A DNA stretch of 64,000 nucleotides from Acidobacteriota bacterium (lineage in GTDB: Bacteria > Acidobacteriota > Blastocatellia > Pyrinomonadales > Pyrinomonadaceae). Under the pieces are notes generated by a model. That model searched no databases. It was not told the origin of the DNA and was given only the letters and a program-made list of their open reading frames with translations. The translations under genes were made by a program, and so were the position numbers. Below are positions 1-9,122 of this stretch, one piece after another. Numbering within the stretch: the stretch's first letter is position 1; every line of letters begins with the position of its first letter. The stretch is from NCBI GenBank assembly GCA_016715115.1, contig JADKBM010000001.1, forward strand, positions 62,001 through 126,000. Reading direction: 5' to 3'.

Positions 1-1370
1 TCTGTCCGGTGACGGCGCTTTACACCCGAGAGGACGGCATCGTCGACTTCGACAATCGCCGATGCATCGGCTGCAAGGCCTGCACGCAGGCGTGTCCGTA
101 CGACGCTTTGTTTATGGAACCGTCGAATCACACGGCGTCGAAGTGCAATTACTGCGCGCACCGCGTCGATATCGGTTTGGAACCGGCGTGCGTCGTCGTT
201 TGCCCGGAACACGCCATCATTTCGGGTGATATGGACAATCCCGAAACCGAGATTTCGCGCCTTCTCGCGCGTGAGACGGTTTCGGTCCGAAAACCCGAGA
301 AAGGCACCGACCCGAAGCTCTTTTACATCGACGGCGACCGCGTTTCGCTCAACCCGACTGCGGCGAACACCGAAACGGATTATATGTGGTCGAGCCAGGC
401 GGCGGGCGTCGGCCACTTTGCGAAGTATGCTGAAGAACGCATTGCGAACTCGCCGGTCGTCGAAGCCGAACTCCGCAAATCGGGATTCGTCCAGATCGAA
501 GGCCGGCAGAAGAAAGCGCGGCGGGTTTACGATGCGCCGAACAAAGGCGTGCTCTGGGGCTGGGAAGTCTCGGCGTATGTTTTGACGAAGGCGATCGCGA
601 CCGGAGCATTCGTTGTTCCGATAATCGCCTCGTATCTTATGTTCGTCCCGCCCGAGATCAGGCGGATCAGCGCCGCCATCGCATTCTTTTTCCTGTGCGT
701 GACGGGTGTTTTGCTGATCCTTGACCTCGGCCGGCCCGACAGGTTCCTCAACGTTCTTTTTCGCCCGCAATGGCGCTCGTGGTTGTCGCGGGGAGCCTAT
801 TTCATAACGATCTACGGCGGTTTGCTGACGGGTTGGCTGGTTGCCGACTGGTTCGAAATGGAACGTTTATTGAAGGTCATCGAACCGCTCGGGATCGTTT
901 TCGCGTTGCTGACCGCGGTTTACACGGCTTTTCTCTTCGCGCAGGCGAAGGGGCGCGATTTTTGGCAGTCGCCGATGCTCGGACTGCATATGATCCTGCA
1001 CGCGCTGATGGCCGGATTCGCGGTCCTGCTGCTGATCACGTATCTGATGCCGGCGACGGTCGGAATGATGATGATGGTCGGATTTTTCACGATCGCGCTG
1101 CTCGCGTTTCATCTGATCACGCTCGCGATCGAATTGACGACGACACATTCGACCGAAGACGCGCACGCGACTGTCAGATCGATCGTCAAGGGTGAATTTG
1201 CAAAACAGTTCTGGTTCGGAATGATCGCCGTCGGCAACATTTTGCCTATCGTCGCGATCTTGACCGGACAACCCGTTTTCTACGCGTTCGCCGGCGCGTT
1301 CATTCTGATCGGACTTTGGTTCGCCGAAGACATATGGGTCAAAGCCCCGCAACGAATCCCGTTGAGTTAG
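1..1370 (+). CDS. 4Fe-4S dicluster / NrfD (PsrC-type) membrane anchor fusion, 5'-truncated
   Basis: This is the electron-transfer and membrane-anchor subunit of a molybdopterin oxidoreductase, and the window cuts off its 5' end. The first whole codon is at 3 and already reads Cys-Pro, the last cysteine of an Fe-S motif, so the GTG at 9 is not the true start. Cysteine groups follow: CIGCKACTQACP, CNYC and the CVVVCP region, the PsrB/DmsB dicluster pattern. From about residue 185 to the end there are about eight hydrophobic segments of NrfD/PsrC type. In the classical family the Fe-S and membrane subunits are separate proteins; here they are one chain. The catalytic partner follows at 2131 after an inserted cassette. 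Quinone-linked electron transfer is known for the family; the substrate cannot be read from the sequence. Confidence 0.85.
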   Translation, partial: CPVTALYTREDGIVDFDNRRCIGCKACTQACPYDALFMEPSNHTASKCNYCAHRVDIGLEPACVVVCPEHAIISGDMDNPETEISRLLARETVSVRKPEKGTDPKLFYIDGDRVSLNPTAANTETDYMWSSQAAGVGHFAKYAEERIANSPVVEAELRKSGFVQIEGRQKKARRVYDAPNKGVLWGWEVSAYVLTKAIATGAFVVPIIASYLMFVPPEIRRISAAIAFFFLCVTGVLLILDLGRPDRFLNVLFRPQWRSWLSRGAYFITIYGGLLTGWLVADWFEMERLLKVIEPLGIVFALLTAVYTAFLFAQAKGRDFWQSPMLGLHMILHALMAGFAVLLLITYLMPATVGMMMMVGFFTIALLAFHLITLAIELTTTHSTEDAHATVRSIVKGEFAKQFWFGMIAVGNILPIVAILTGQPVFYAFAGAFILIGLWFAEDIWVKAPQRIPLS

Positions 1371-1378
1371 TGCTTGTT

Positions 1379-2125
1379 TTTGCCCGCGAATTTACGCGAA
1401 TATTCGCCAATTAAAGATCTGACTGGCGGACAACCAAGGGCGAAGTACAAATTAACGATTGCTTGTTCATTGAAAAGAAACCGCGGAGCTGATTCTTGGC
1501 AAATCTTCAAAATTTGTTTTATTTTGGATTAATCAAAATGATACCCACTATCACAAACGAAAACAGGGGGACAATCTCATGTCAGAAATCATCCTCAAGG
1601 AGGAGAGTTATCGAATAATCGGGGCATGTTTCGAGGTCTACAATCAGAAAGGCTTTGGATTCACCGAACCGATTTATCAGGAATGCCTGGCGATCGAACT
1701 TGAACTCAAGTCCATCCCATTCGTCGCTCAGCCGAAGCTGGAAATCGATTACAAAGGAAGGATATTAACGAATTTTTTCAAGCCGGACTTTATTTGTTTT
1801 GACGAGATCGTCATTGAGATCAAAGCAGCATCGACGATCGCAAAGGAGCACGTGTCGCAAACCCTGAATTACTTGGCAGCAACTCGCTTCAAACTGGCGT
1901 GGCTGATCAATGTTGGCAACCCGAACGGGCTCGAGCGCAAGCGCATCGTCAATGAAAGGCCCAAGTCGGGCCGGAAACTTTTGGACTGAAGTTATCGTTG
2001 CAGCGGGGCAGCCGCATAACGATAGAGCAACCATCATCGCAGAGTCACATGATCTGTTCACTTCAGGCGAACCGTAATGCATGCGAGAACCAATTAGCGA
2101 AAATTAGCGAATATTCGCGGGCAAA
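1379..2125. mobile_element. GxxExxY cassette bracketed by 36-bp imperfect inverted repeats
   Basis: A segment with similar inverted ends: left arm 1379-1414 and right arm 2090-2125. After reverse-complementing one arm, about 29 of 36 positions match, starting with TTTGCCCGCGAAT. Each arm is built from roughly 10-nt GCGAATATTC-like steps. The only gene inside is the GxxExxY protein at 1579. The right arm ends five bases before the ATG of the molybdopterin subunit, so the insertion separates two genes expected to be adjacent. There is no transposase, so mobility is inference from the bracketing and position. Confidence 0.6.
1579..1989 (+). CDS. GxxExxY family protein (PD-(D/E)XK nuclease-like fold)
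   Basis: A 136-residue protein with the defining motif GFTEPIY (G-x-x-E-x-x-Y) near residue 28 and a later KPDF...VIEIKA stretch that fits the PD...ExK core of PDDEXK_3-type nucleases. The length is normal for the family. The ATG at 1579 is preceded by an AGGGGG stretch at suitable spacing. The biochemical role of the family is not established. The gene lies alone inside the inverted-repeat cassette between the NrfD fusion and its catalytic partner, which suggests an insertion and not a working part of the oxidoreductase. Confidence 0.85.
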   Translation: MSEIILKEESYRIIGACFEVYNQKGFGFTEPIYQECLAIELELKSIPFVAQPKLEIDYKGRILTNFFKPDFICFDEIVIEIKAASTIAKEHVSQTLNYLAATRFKLAWLINVGNPNGLERKRIVNERPKSGRKLLD

Positions 2126-2130
2126 CAAAA

Positions 2131-5112
2131 ATGCACAAACCTTCATTGATCGAAGCAATTGCCGAGAAACTCGGCCTGATCGAAAACCTTCATTCGTTCG
2201 AGGCGGAAGAACTTCCCCGTTTGAACGAGCCTGGCGAATTGACGAATTACCCGCCGCCGGAACAATGGGACGATTGGACCGAGTATGAGGCGACGAGCGG
2301 GCACAGGCGTGAACGGCGCAATTATATGATCGTGCCGACGACCTGTTTCAATTGCGAGGCGGGCTGCGGTCTGTTGAGCTACATCGAAAAGGATTCGATG
2401 AAGATCCGCAAGTTCGAGGGGAATCCGTATCATCCCGGCTCGCGCGGACGCAACTGCGCGAAGGGCCCGGCGACGATCAACCAGATCAACGACGTCGAAC
2501 GCATCTTGCATCCGATGAAACGAACGGGAACGCGCGGCGACGGCGCCTGGGAACGCGTTACTTGGGACGAGGCGCTCGACGACATCGCGGGCCGCATCCG
2601 CAAGGCTTTGCAGGAAGATGCGCGCAACGAGGTCGTCTATCACGTCGGACGCCCCGGACACGAAGGATTTATGGACCGCATCCTGCAATCCTGGGGAGTC
2701 GACGGCCATAATTCGCACACGAACATCTGCTCAGCCGGCGCGCGGCTCGGCTACGCGCTGTGGCAGAATTACGACCGTCCGTCGCCGGACCACGCGAACG
2801 CGCAGTTCATCTTGCTGATCTCGTCGCATCTCGAAGCGGGCCATTATTTCAATCCGCACGCGCAGCGGATCATCGAAGGCCTGATGAACGGCGCGAAGAT
2901 GGCGGTAATGGACCCGCGCCTTTCGAACACGGCGTCGATGGCCGATTACTGGATGCCGACGCATCCCGGCAGCGAGGCCGCCGTTCTGCTCGCGATGGCG
3001 AAGATCATCCTCGACGAAGGCCTCTACAACCGCGAATATATCGAAAACTGGGTCAACTGGCGGGAATCGCTGGCGGAACTCCGCGCGGCCAATGACAATT
3101 CCAAGGATTCCAAGGATTCCATCGATTCCAAGGATTCCAAGGATTCCAAGGATTCCAGTTCGAGCGTTGACCTGGAATCGTTGGAATCTCTGGAATCGGC
3201 CCGGAGGGCCATGGAATCCGTGGAATTGACGTTCGACGACTTCATAAGCGAATTGAAATCGTTGTACAACGACTACACGCCCGAGTTCGCCGAACAGGAG
3301 TCAGGCGTCAAGGCGGAAGTCATTAAAGAAGTCGCGCTCAAGGTCGGACAGGCCGGTTCAAAGCTCGCGACGCACAACTGGCGCGCGGCCGGCGCCGGCA
3401 ATCTCGGCGGCTGGGCCGTCGCGCGGTGCCTGCATTTTCTGAACGTCCTGACCGGATCGGTCGGAACCGTCGGCGGCACGTCGCCGTCAGCGTGGGGCAA
3501 ATTCAAACCGGCCGGATTCTCGAAGCCACCGGCACAGAAGTTCTGGAACGAACTCCATTTCCCGAAGGAATATCCGCTCTCGCATTACGAAATGAGTTTC
3601 CTGCTTCCGCATTTCCTCAAAGAAGGCCGCGGCAAATTGCAGGTTTATTTCACACGCGTTTTCAATCCGGTTTGGACCTATCCCGACGGATTCACCTGGA
3701 TCGAAGCCTTGTCGGACGAATCGAAGATCGGCCTCCACGTCGCGCTCACGCCGACCTGGAACGAAACGGCGTATTTCGCCGATTACGTCCTGCCGATGGG
3801 CCATTCGGGAGAGCGCCACGACCTGACGAGCTACGAAACGCATTCGGGGATGTGGATTTCGTTCCGTCAACCCGTCCTGCGCGAGGCGATGCGGCGGATG
3901 GGCAAACCCGTCGAATACACCTATGAGGCGAATGTCGGCGAGGTCTGGGAAGAAGACGAATTCTGGATCGAACTGTCGTGGCGCGTCGATCCCGACGGCA
4001 GCCTCGGCATCCGCGAGCATTTCCACTCGCCGTATCGCCCCGGCGAGAAGATCACGATCGACGAATACTATCAGTACATCTTCGAACACACCAAAGGATT
4101 GCCCGAAAAGGCGGCCGAAGAGGGCTTGACGGCGCTCGACTATATGCGCAAATACGGCGCGTTCGAAGTTGAGCAAGCCGTTTACAATCAGCATCTTAAC
4201 GAGATTCCGGCGAGCGATCTCGAAGGCGCCGCGATCGACGAGACGACGGGAGAGGTCCGCAAGGGTGAAAAAGTGATCGGGATCGTCGACGGCGGAAAGG
4301 CCCGCGTCGGATTCCCGACCCCGTCGCGCCGGCAGGAGTTTTTCTCGACCACAATGAAGGATTGGGGCTGGCCCGAATATGCCGCGCCGGTTTACATCAA
4401 GAGCCATATCCATCCCGAAACGATGGACGCGTCAAAGAACGAACTCGTGCTCGTCCCGACGTTCCGGCTGCCGACGCTCATCCATACGCGGAGCGGCAAC
4501 GCCAAATGGCTCGCCGAGATCTCGCACCGGAATCCGCTCTGGATGTCGGTCGAAGACGCCAAGCGCTGGGAGATCAAAACCGGCGATCTCGTCCGGATCA
4601 ACACCGACATCGGCTATTTCGTCAACCGCGCGTGGGTCACCGAAGGGATGAAACCCGGCGTCGTCGCCTGCTCTCACCACATCGGCCGCTGGCGCCGCAA
4701 GGAAGACCCTTCGGCGAATCGCTGGTCGACGAATCAGGTAAAGATATTCGAAACCGAAAAAGGCAAATGGAAGATGACGGTCGAAGACGGAATCCGTCCG
4801 TACAAATCCGACGACCCCGACACGTCCCGCGTCTTCTGGTCCGACGGCGGCGTCCATCAGAACATCACCTTCCCGGTCCATCCCGACCCGCTTTCGGGAA
4901 TGCACTGCTGGCACCAAAAGGTCTCGATCGAAAAGGCCCACGATTCAGACCGCTACGGCGACGTCTTCGTCGATACGGAAAAATCATTCGCGATCTACAA
5001 AGAATGGCTCAAAATGACCAAACCCGCCCCGGGCCCCGGCGGTTTGCGAAGACCGTTATGGATGGGAAGACCGCTTAGGCCGAGTGAGGAGATGTTTTAC
5101 GTTTCTGGGTAA
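2131..5112 (+). CDS. Molybdopterin oxidoreductase catalytic subunit (MopB/PsrA-like)
   Basis: A 993-residue molybdopterin-dependent oxidoreductase. An N-terminal [4Fe-4S] motif is visible at C72-x2-C75-x3-C79 with a fourth cysteine at C109 (GRNCAKG). C200 in HTNICSAGARLGY is a candidate Mo ligand. A molydopterin-dinucleotide-binding C-terminal domain covers roughly residues 770-950. No twin-arginine signal is visible, so either the enzyme faces the cytoplasm or it relies on a partner for export. The substrate is unknown; polysulfide, thiosulfate or another oxyanion are possible from the NrfD partner. Residues about 321-367 are a low-complexity Lys-Asp-Ser / Leu-Glu-Ser insert made by a palindromic DNA repeat. 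The ATG has no good Shine-Dalgarno because the upstream cassette ends right next to it, so a start further downstream is possible. Confidence 0.88.
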   Translation: MHKPSLIEAIAEKLGLIENLHSFEAEELPRLNEPGELTNYPPPEQWDDWTEYEATSGHRRERRNYMIVPTTCFNCEAGCGLLSYIEKDSMKIRKFEGNPYHPGSRGRNCAKGPATINQINDVERILHPMKRTGTRGDGAWERVTWDEALDDIAGRIRKALQEDARNEVVYHVGRPGHEGFMDRILQSWGVDGHNSHTNICSAGARLGYALWQNYDRPSPDHANAQFILLISSHLEAGHYFNPHAQRIIEGLMNGAKMAVMDPRLSNTASMADYWMPTHPGSEAAVLLAMAKIILDEGLYNREYIENWVNWRESLAELRAANDNSKDSKDSIDSKDSKDSKDSSSSVDLESLESLESARRAMESVELTFDDFISELKSLYNDYTPEFAEQESGVKAEVIKEVALKVGQAGSKLATHNWRAAGAGNLGGWAVARCLHFLNVLTGSVGTVGGTSPSAWGKFKPAGFSKPPAQKFWNELHFPKEYPLSHYEMSFLLPHFLKEGRGKLQVYFTRVFNPVWTYPDGFTWIEALSDESKIGLHVALTPTWNETAYFADYVLPMGHSGERHDLTSYETHSGMWISFRQPVLREAMRRMGKPVEYTYEANVGEVWEEDEFWIELSWRVDPDGSLGIREHFHSPYRPGEKITIDEYYQYIFEHTKGLPEKAAEEGLTALDYMRKYGAFEVEQAVYNQHLNEIPASDLEGAAIDETTGEVRKGEKVIGIVDGGKARVGFPTPSRRQEFFSTTMKDWGWPEYAAPVYIKSHIHPETMDASKNELVLVPTFRLPTLIHTRSGNAKWLAEISHRNPLWMSVEDAKRWEIKTGDLVRINTDIGYFVNRAWVTEGMKPGVVACSHHIGRWRRKEDPSANRWSTNQVKIFETEKGKWKMTVEDGIRPYKSDDPDTSRVFWSDGGVHQNITFPVHPDPLSGMHCWHQKVSIEKAHDSDRYGDVFVDTEKSFAIYKEWLKMTKPAPGPGGLRRPLWMGRPLRPSEEMFYVSG
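3097..3227 (+). repeat. In-frame GATTCCAAG / TGGAATCTC palindromic repeat inside the MopB gene
   Basis: The left half has several 9-nt GATTCCAAG-type units, and the right half has units of the opposite orientation (TGGAATCGT, TGGAATCTC, TGGAATCGG and others). The two halves flank a short non-repeat core near 3155-3170. The sequence family is the one seen in the intergenic elements at 32, 49 and 61 kb. Nine-nucleotide units keep the reading frame and give KDS and LES tripeptides. Confidence 0.85.
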
Positions 5113-5196
5113 GTTAAACAGATTCAGGGCGTTAGGAATTTGTTTGCCGTGGCGACTCCAAAAGCCGATGAGTTAATGAACTAAAACACTGAGCAG

Positions 5197-8100
5197 CTAA
5201 TCCCAAAAATCCCAAATTGATCTCTTGATCTTCAGATCATATTTCTCAGCAAGCGAATGTAGTCGGCCTCGATACGTCGGATCTGAACGAAAATCGTCAA
5301 CAAGCGCCTTGAATCGTTGCGTCAATTCGCCCTTTCGTTGATGGGGATGACGTTTCGAATAATAGAAGTCAAAAACGTCAATTGCCAATTTCTTTTGAGC
5401 GATTGATCCATTCATTAAGTTGAAGAATAGATCATTTATTTTGTTGTTTTTGTCGTAATCCTTATCTCGCAAGACAATCAGCACTGTTAAAAGGTTTCTA
5501 CTAATATCGATATTTGATTCGCTCCGAAGCTCATTGACCGTTGTCATTACGATTTGATCCTTGATATCAGTTGGTAGATCAGTTATTCCACCTGAAACGA
5601 CTTGAGCAAATAAAGTTCGTTCATCCTCTGTTCCGGAGAAACCAACCGCTAGTTCGTGCAAGAATGATTGAGATCCGCCCTGAGCAGTCGTTATCAGTTC
5701 ATCAACGATTCGAGGAGCAATTGTAATTCGTACTCGTTTGAGAACCTCCTGATCGTCACTGACAAGCAATTTGCAAACAAGGGCAATCTTCGAATCTGAC
5801 GTAAGTTCTCCCCATTGCGAAACTAAGACCTTGGATGCTAAATCAAGGTTGGAGCCAGCGTGTTCCGTGAGAAGTCCAACTAGTTCGTTAAGCTGATCTT
5901 CGGTGAGCGCCGATCTGGCCGAAAACAGGATATCGATCAATTCTAGTCTACGCGCATCTGAGGCTGCGATTGGAATCATGCCGTAAAGCAGACTCGCTAA
6001 ATTACTAAGCGGATTATTCGAATGGAACTTACTCCGTATAGACGAAATTGACTCAACGACGTAATCAGTATTCGCCGCGTTCGGATTAGTAGTGAACGGA
6101 GAGAGAAGATTTATGTATGACGTTTGCTCTGATTCCGTCAATCGCTCGAAATTATCTCGAAGGAATCCGCTGAATTTGATGCGATCCGAATTTTGGGCCA
6201 TCGGATGACTTGATGACAACACATTCTGTGGAGTATCCCCTCCAACCATCGCCCCCCAACCAGCATCGGCCAAAGCGACGGAGCATTCGTCGACAAGATG
6301 CTTCCAAAACTCAAGTATTTGATCATTTCGCAAAAAATCGAGATCCGAAATTCCACTCGTCAGTTTCTTGATTAATCGCTTCTTGTTTTCGTCATTGAGC
6401 AGCATCTGCTCATGAACAATCAGTTTCCGAAGACTAATAGCTTTTTCGAGTTCAGAGTTTGGGTTTAAATTAACGACACAATCTGAAACGAACTTCGACC
6501 TCAGGTCAATCGGCAAATGTTCCGCGATCATGGGATATAACACGTTGAAAGAACCAATGGGTTCAGCCGACGTGTGCCCAAATGACGCATCGAAAAGTTC
6601 GCTCAATTCGCTCGTGCAGGATTCCACATTCTTCGGGTAAGTTTCAAATCCGTTCACTAACATCCGATTGATTCTCGCTAATAGGTCGACATTACCAATA
6701 CTGATGATTTCGGTAATCAAACTCCTTGAAATCGTGAGTACTTGGTCTTTTGTTAGTTCAGCGGAAACCTCTTCGATATCGTCAATTACCTGTTCAAAGT
6801 ACTCATCAGTGGTTGTCAACTTGGAAAGAACGTTCGAATATCGATTTAGATCTGAATCACGTAAACACCCCTTCAAAGCGTCAAAACACTGCTTGCAAGT
6901 TCCAAATTTCGCGGGTTCCTCATCAGCAAGTTTATCCGCTTCCAAAAGAGTCTCAACCATAATATCGACATAATTACCCATAAAAAACGCTTCGAGGATT
7001 CGCATGTTCAGCTTGTTTTTCACAACCTCATTGCTACAGTAATCCAAGAAAGTCGTTTCCGCGCCTTTTTCAGTTTCGCGTGATTCACTGGAAAGCTTGT
7101 CAATAAGTTTACTAATTTCGGACTGTAAGCCTATTCTAAAAATTAGTTCGAAACGTTCAATGGAATTGCTAATGAACTCTCGCACAAAAGGATCATCCGT
7201 ATCGAGCTTGTCGACACAACTGTTCAGAATGAGCTTGGCATCTGATTCGTCCAAAGCGGAGGCAATCGAGAACACACCGCCAATCGAAAATCCGCTGAGT
7301 TCGGAATAACCGACCGCAGATTGGCGGAAATGTCTGAAGAAGCACCTTGAGATCGCGCCCTTGGCCGAATTCGGGCACAAGTCCCAATGTTTCGAAATCA
7401 TCTGCAGAGCCTTTCTTTTCTCAACTCCCGTCAACCGGGAATCAATCGAGTTCGCCAAATGTTCAAAAAGTGATTCCTTTGTGTCACTATTAGCTTCTCG
7501 AAGAATTTTTTCTGTTTTCGATTCTATGCCATTCCTAATCGCATCGTTGAATTCCTGTAGAAATTGATCACCAACCAAATAGCTTGTTGAGTCAAGTCCA
7601 AGGTAAAGAAAGGGCGTTAAATCGGTCGCCATGTAAAAGTACTCTTTTGTCGATTCGAGGAATTCTCGAAGTTGTCGCTGATAGACTACGTCCTTTCGAC
7701 TCAAACCGGGAACAGGAATATGGTTACTACAAATTGACCGCTGCCGTTCTGAAAGTTCCCCTGTCCTGTCTTCGATCACCGCGATGAGCCAATGCAGCAA
7801 TTCGTTATTTACCAATAGATCCGCAAAAAGCGATGGATATTGAATTCGAGTCGTCGAAACTAATGCCAACAGTGGCAAGTTCTGAGTGACAATTCTATCC
7901 GGAAGTTGCGAACGTTTGTCTGATTCTCGTTTTCTTGCAAGAAAGTACAATGCTGCGAATTCGTTGAGAGCTGAGATTGCGTTTCGAGGACTCTTTACGT
8001 TCGGATTGATAAGTATGAACAAGATATCGTCAAATCGATCCAACTCAACAAGCTCGTTTTTGTTTCTCTCCAACGAGGTTCGGACAAAACGTCTCATGTC

Positions 8101-9030
8101 CGGAATCATGAAAGGCGGAATTCGTATTGTGTACTGAAAGAACTTCTCGAGGTATTCGGTTCCTTCGCTTGCGGCGGGCCCATAGAGTTCAAGACTTCTG
8201 TTCACTGCTTGTTTAATAATTTCGTCGTCGCAAGCGATGATAAAGATGCAAGTCTCAACATCCAGAAACGTCTTGATCGTCTCAAGTGTCGATAGTACTT
8301 TTTCCTTTGAACATCGATCAAGGTCATCGATGAAAATCAACTTTGGCGTCGAATCCCGTTTGACAAGTTCGCAGAAGCGCGTCTCGAACTGTTCCTCGGA
8401 ATCCAATTTGGGACGCTTGATTTTCGCTTTAGCGCCCTTTATTAGGCTAAATACCCAATTGACGGCAGCCAGATAGAGTGGAACGGCCACCAGCTTCTCG
8501 AAGCGCCAGCCCCAAACCGAAAAATCTGATTCGTTTGCAGTTACGAGGAGAACTAGATTGAAAATGACTACGACGGCGAACGAAATGATCAAGAACCAAA
8601 GTGCTACGCTCCTGATGTCAAAAATCGTACTAACGATTCCGTGAATGTCAACCAAAGCCGTTTCCGTTTCACGATCAGAATACATTTCGTCAGCAATTGC
8701 TGAGAGTTGATTCGTGAATCCCAGTTCGTTCGCTATGCTAATGATGAATTTGCGTCGGAGCGAATTCTCGTCAAACTTCCAAACCTTAATTTCGATGAAC
8801 TTCACTTTGCTGCCCAAACGCTGCCTTAACAAGTTCACAATCGTAGACTTTCCGACACCCCATTTACCGTAGATCCCGATATTGAATGGGGTTGGTTGGT
8901 TCAGCACCAATTGCTCAAGAACACGCGCATAGTCCAAATGCCCAAACGCGTCGAATTCTTCGGACTCTAGGGCTCGATCATCAATAAAAAGAGTCTTCGT
9001 TTCGTCTAGTTTTTTCGTCGCTTTCGCCAT
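5197..9030 (-). CDS. Giant KAP-family P-loop NTPase
   Basis: About 1277 residues from the ATG at 9030; the frame stays open to 9096, giving an alternative start 22 codons upstream. Walker A is GKWGVGKST at residues 55-63 and Walker B is LIFIDDLD at 231-238. Two hydrophobic segments (about 142-163 and 181-197) lie between them, which is typical of KAP NTPases with membrane segments inserted in the P-loop domain. The remaining 900 or so residues look like helical repeats with no recognised catalytic motif. Base composition is AT-richer than the flanks, as in the three genes upstream, suggesting transfer as a unit. The gap to the SecB-like gene is 92 bases (26 with the longer start) on the same strand. 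KAP NTPases are recurrent in defence and membrane-associated systems; the role here is inferred. Confidence 0.8.
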   Translation of the reverse strand: MAKATKKLDETKTLFIDDRALESEEFDAFGHLDYARVLEQLVLNQPTPFNIGIYGKWGVGKSTIVNLLRQRLGSKVKFIEIKVWKFDENSLRRKFIISIANELGFTNQLSAIADEMYSDRETETALVDIHGIVSTIFDIRSVALWFLIISFAVVVIFNLVLLVTANESDFSVWGWRFEKLVAVPLYLAAVNWVFSLIKGAKAKIKRPKLDSEEQFETRFCELVKRDSTPKLIFIDDLDRCSKEKVLSTLETIKTFLDVETCIFIIACDDEIIKQAVNRSLELYGPAASEGTEYLEKFFQYTIRIPPFMIPDMRRFVRTSLERNKNELVELDRFDDILFILINPNVKSPRNAISALNEFAALYFLARKRESDKRSQLPDRIVTQNLPLLALVSTTRIQYPSLFADLLVNNELLHWLIAVIEDRTGELSERQRSICSNHIPVPGLSRKDVVYQRQLREFLESTKEYFYMATDLTPFLYLGLDSTSYLVGDQFLQEFNDAIRNGIESKTEKILREANSDTKESLFEHLANSIDSRLTGVEKRKALQMISKHWDLCPNSAKGAISRCFFRHFRQSAVGYSELSGFSIGGVFSIASALDESDAKLILNSCVDKLDTDDPFVREFISNSIERFELIFRIGLQSEISKLIDKLSSESRETEKGAETTFLDYCSNEVVKNKLNMRILEAFFMGNYVDIMVETLLEADKLADEEPAKFGTCKQCFDALKGCLRDSDLNRYSNVLSKLTTTDEYFEQVIDDIEEVSAELTKDQVLTISRSLITEIISIGNVDLLARINRMLVNGFETYPKNVESCTSELSELFDASFGHTSAEPIGSFNVLYPMIAEHLPIDLRSKFVSDCVVNLNPNSELEKAISLRKLIVHEQMLLNDENKKRLIKKLTSGISDLDFLRNDQILEFWKHLVDECSVALADAGWGAMVGGDTPQNVLSSSHPMAQNSDRIKFSGFLRDNFERLTESEQTSYINLLSPFTTNPNAANTDYVVESISSIRSKFHSNNPLSNLASLLYGMIPIAASDARRLELIDILFSARSALTEDQLNELVGLLTEHAGSNLDLASKVLVSQWGELTSDSKIALVCKLLVSDDQEVLKRVRITIAPRIVDELITTAQGGSQSFLHELAVGFSGTEDERTLFAQVVSGGITDLPTDIKDQIVMTTVNELRSESNIDISRNLLTVLIVLRDKDYDKNNKINDLFFNLMNGSIAQKKLAIDVFDFYYSKRHPHQRKGELTQRFKALVDDFRSDPTYRGRLHSLAEKYDLKIKRSIWDFWD

Positions 9031-9122
9031 CGTCCGAACCCGCTTCAATCCCTGATGAATTTGGAGAACATTCAAGACTTGCTGGTAGCCATACAACGCT
9101 GGTATGCCGAGAACACCAAGGT

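Noticed and set aside
2131..5112. Assignment of the molybdopterin protein as formate dehydrogenase
   Set aside because: There is no formate dehydrogenase-specific partner or Sec codon, and the NrfD anchor points to the broader Psr-like group; the substrate is left open.
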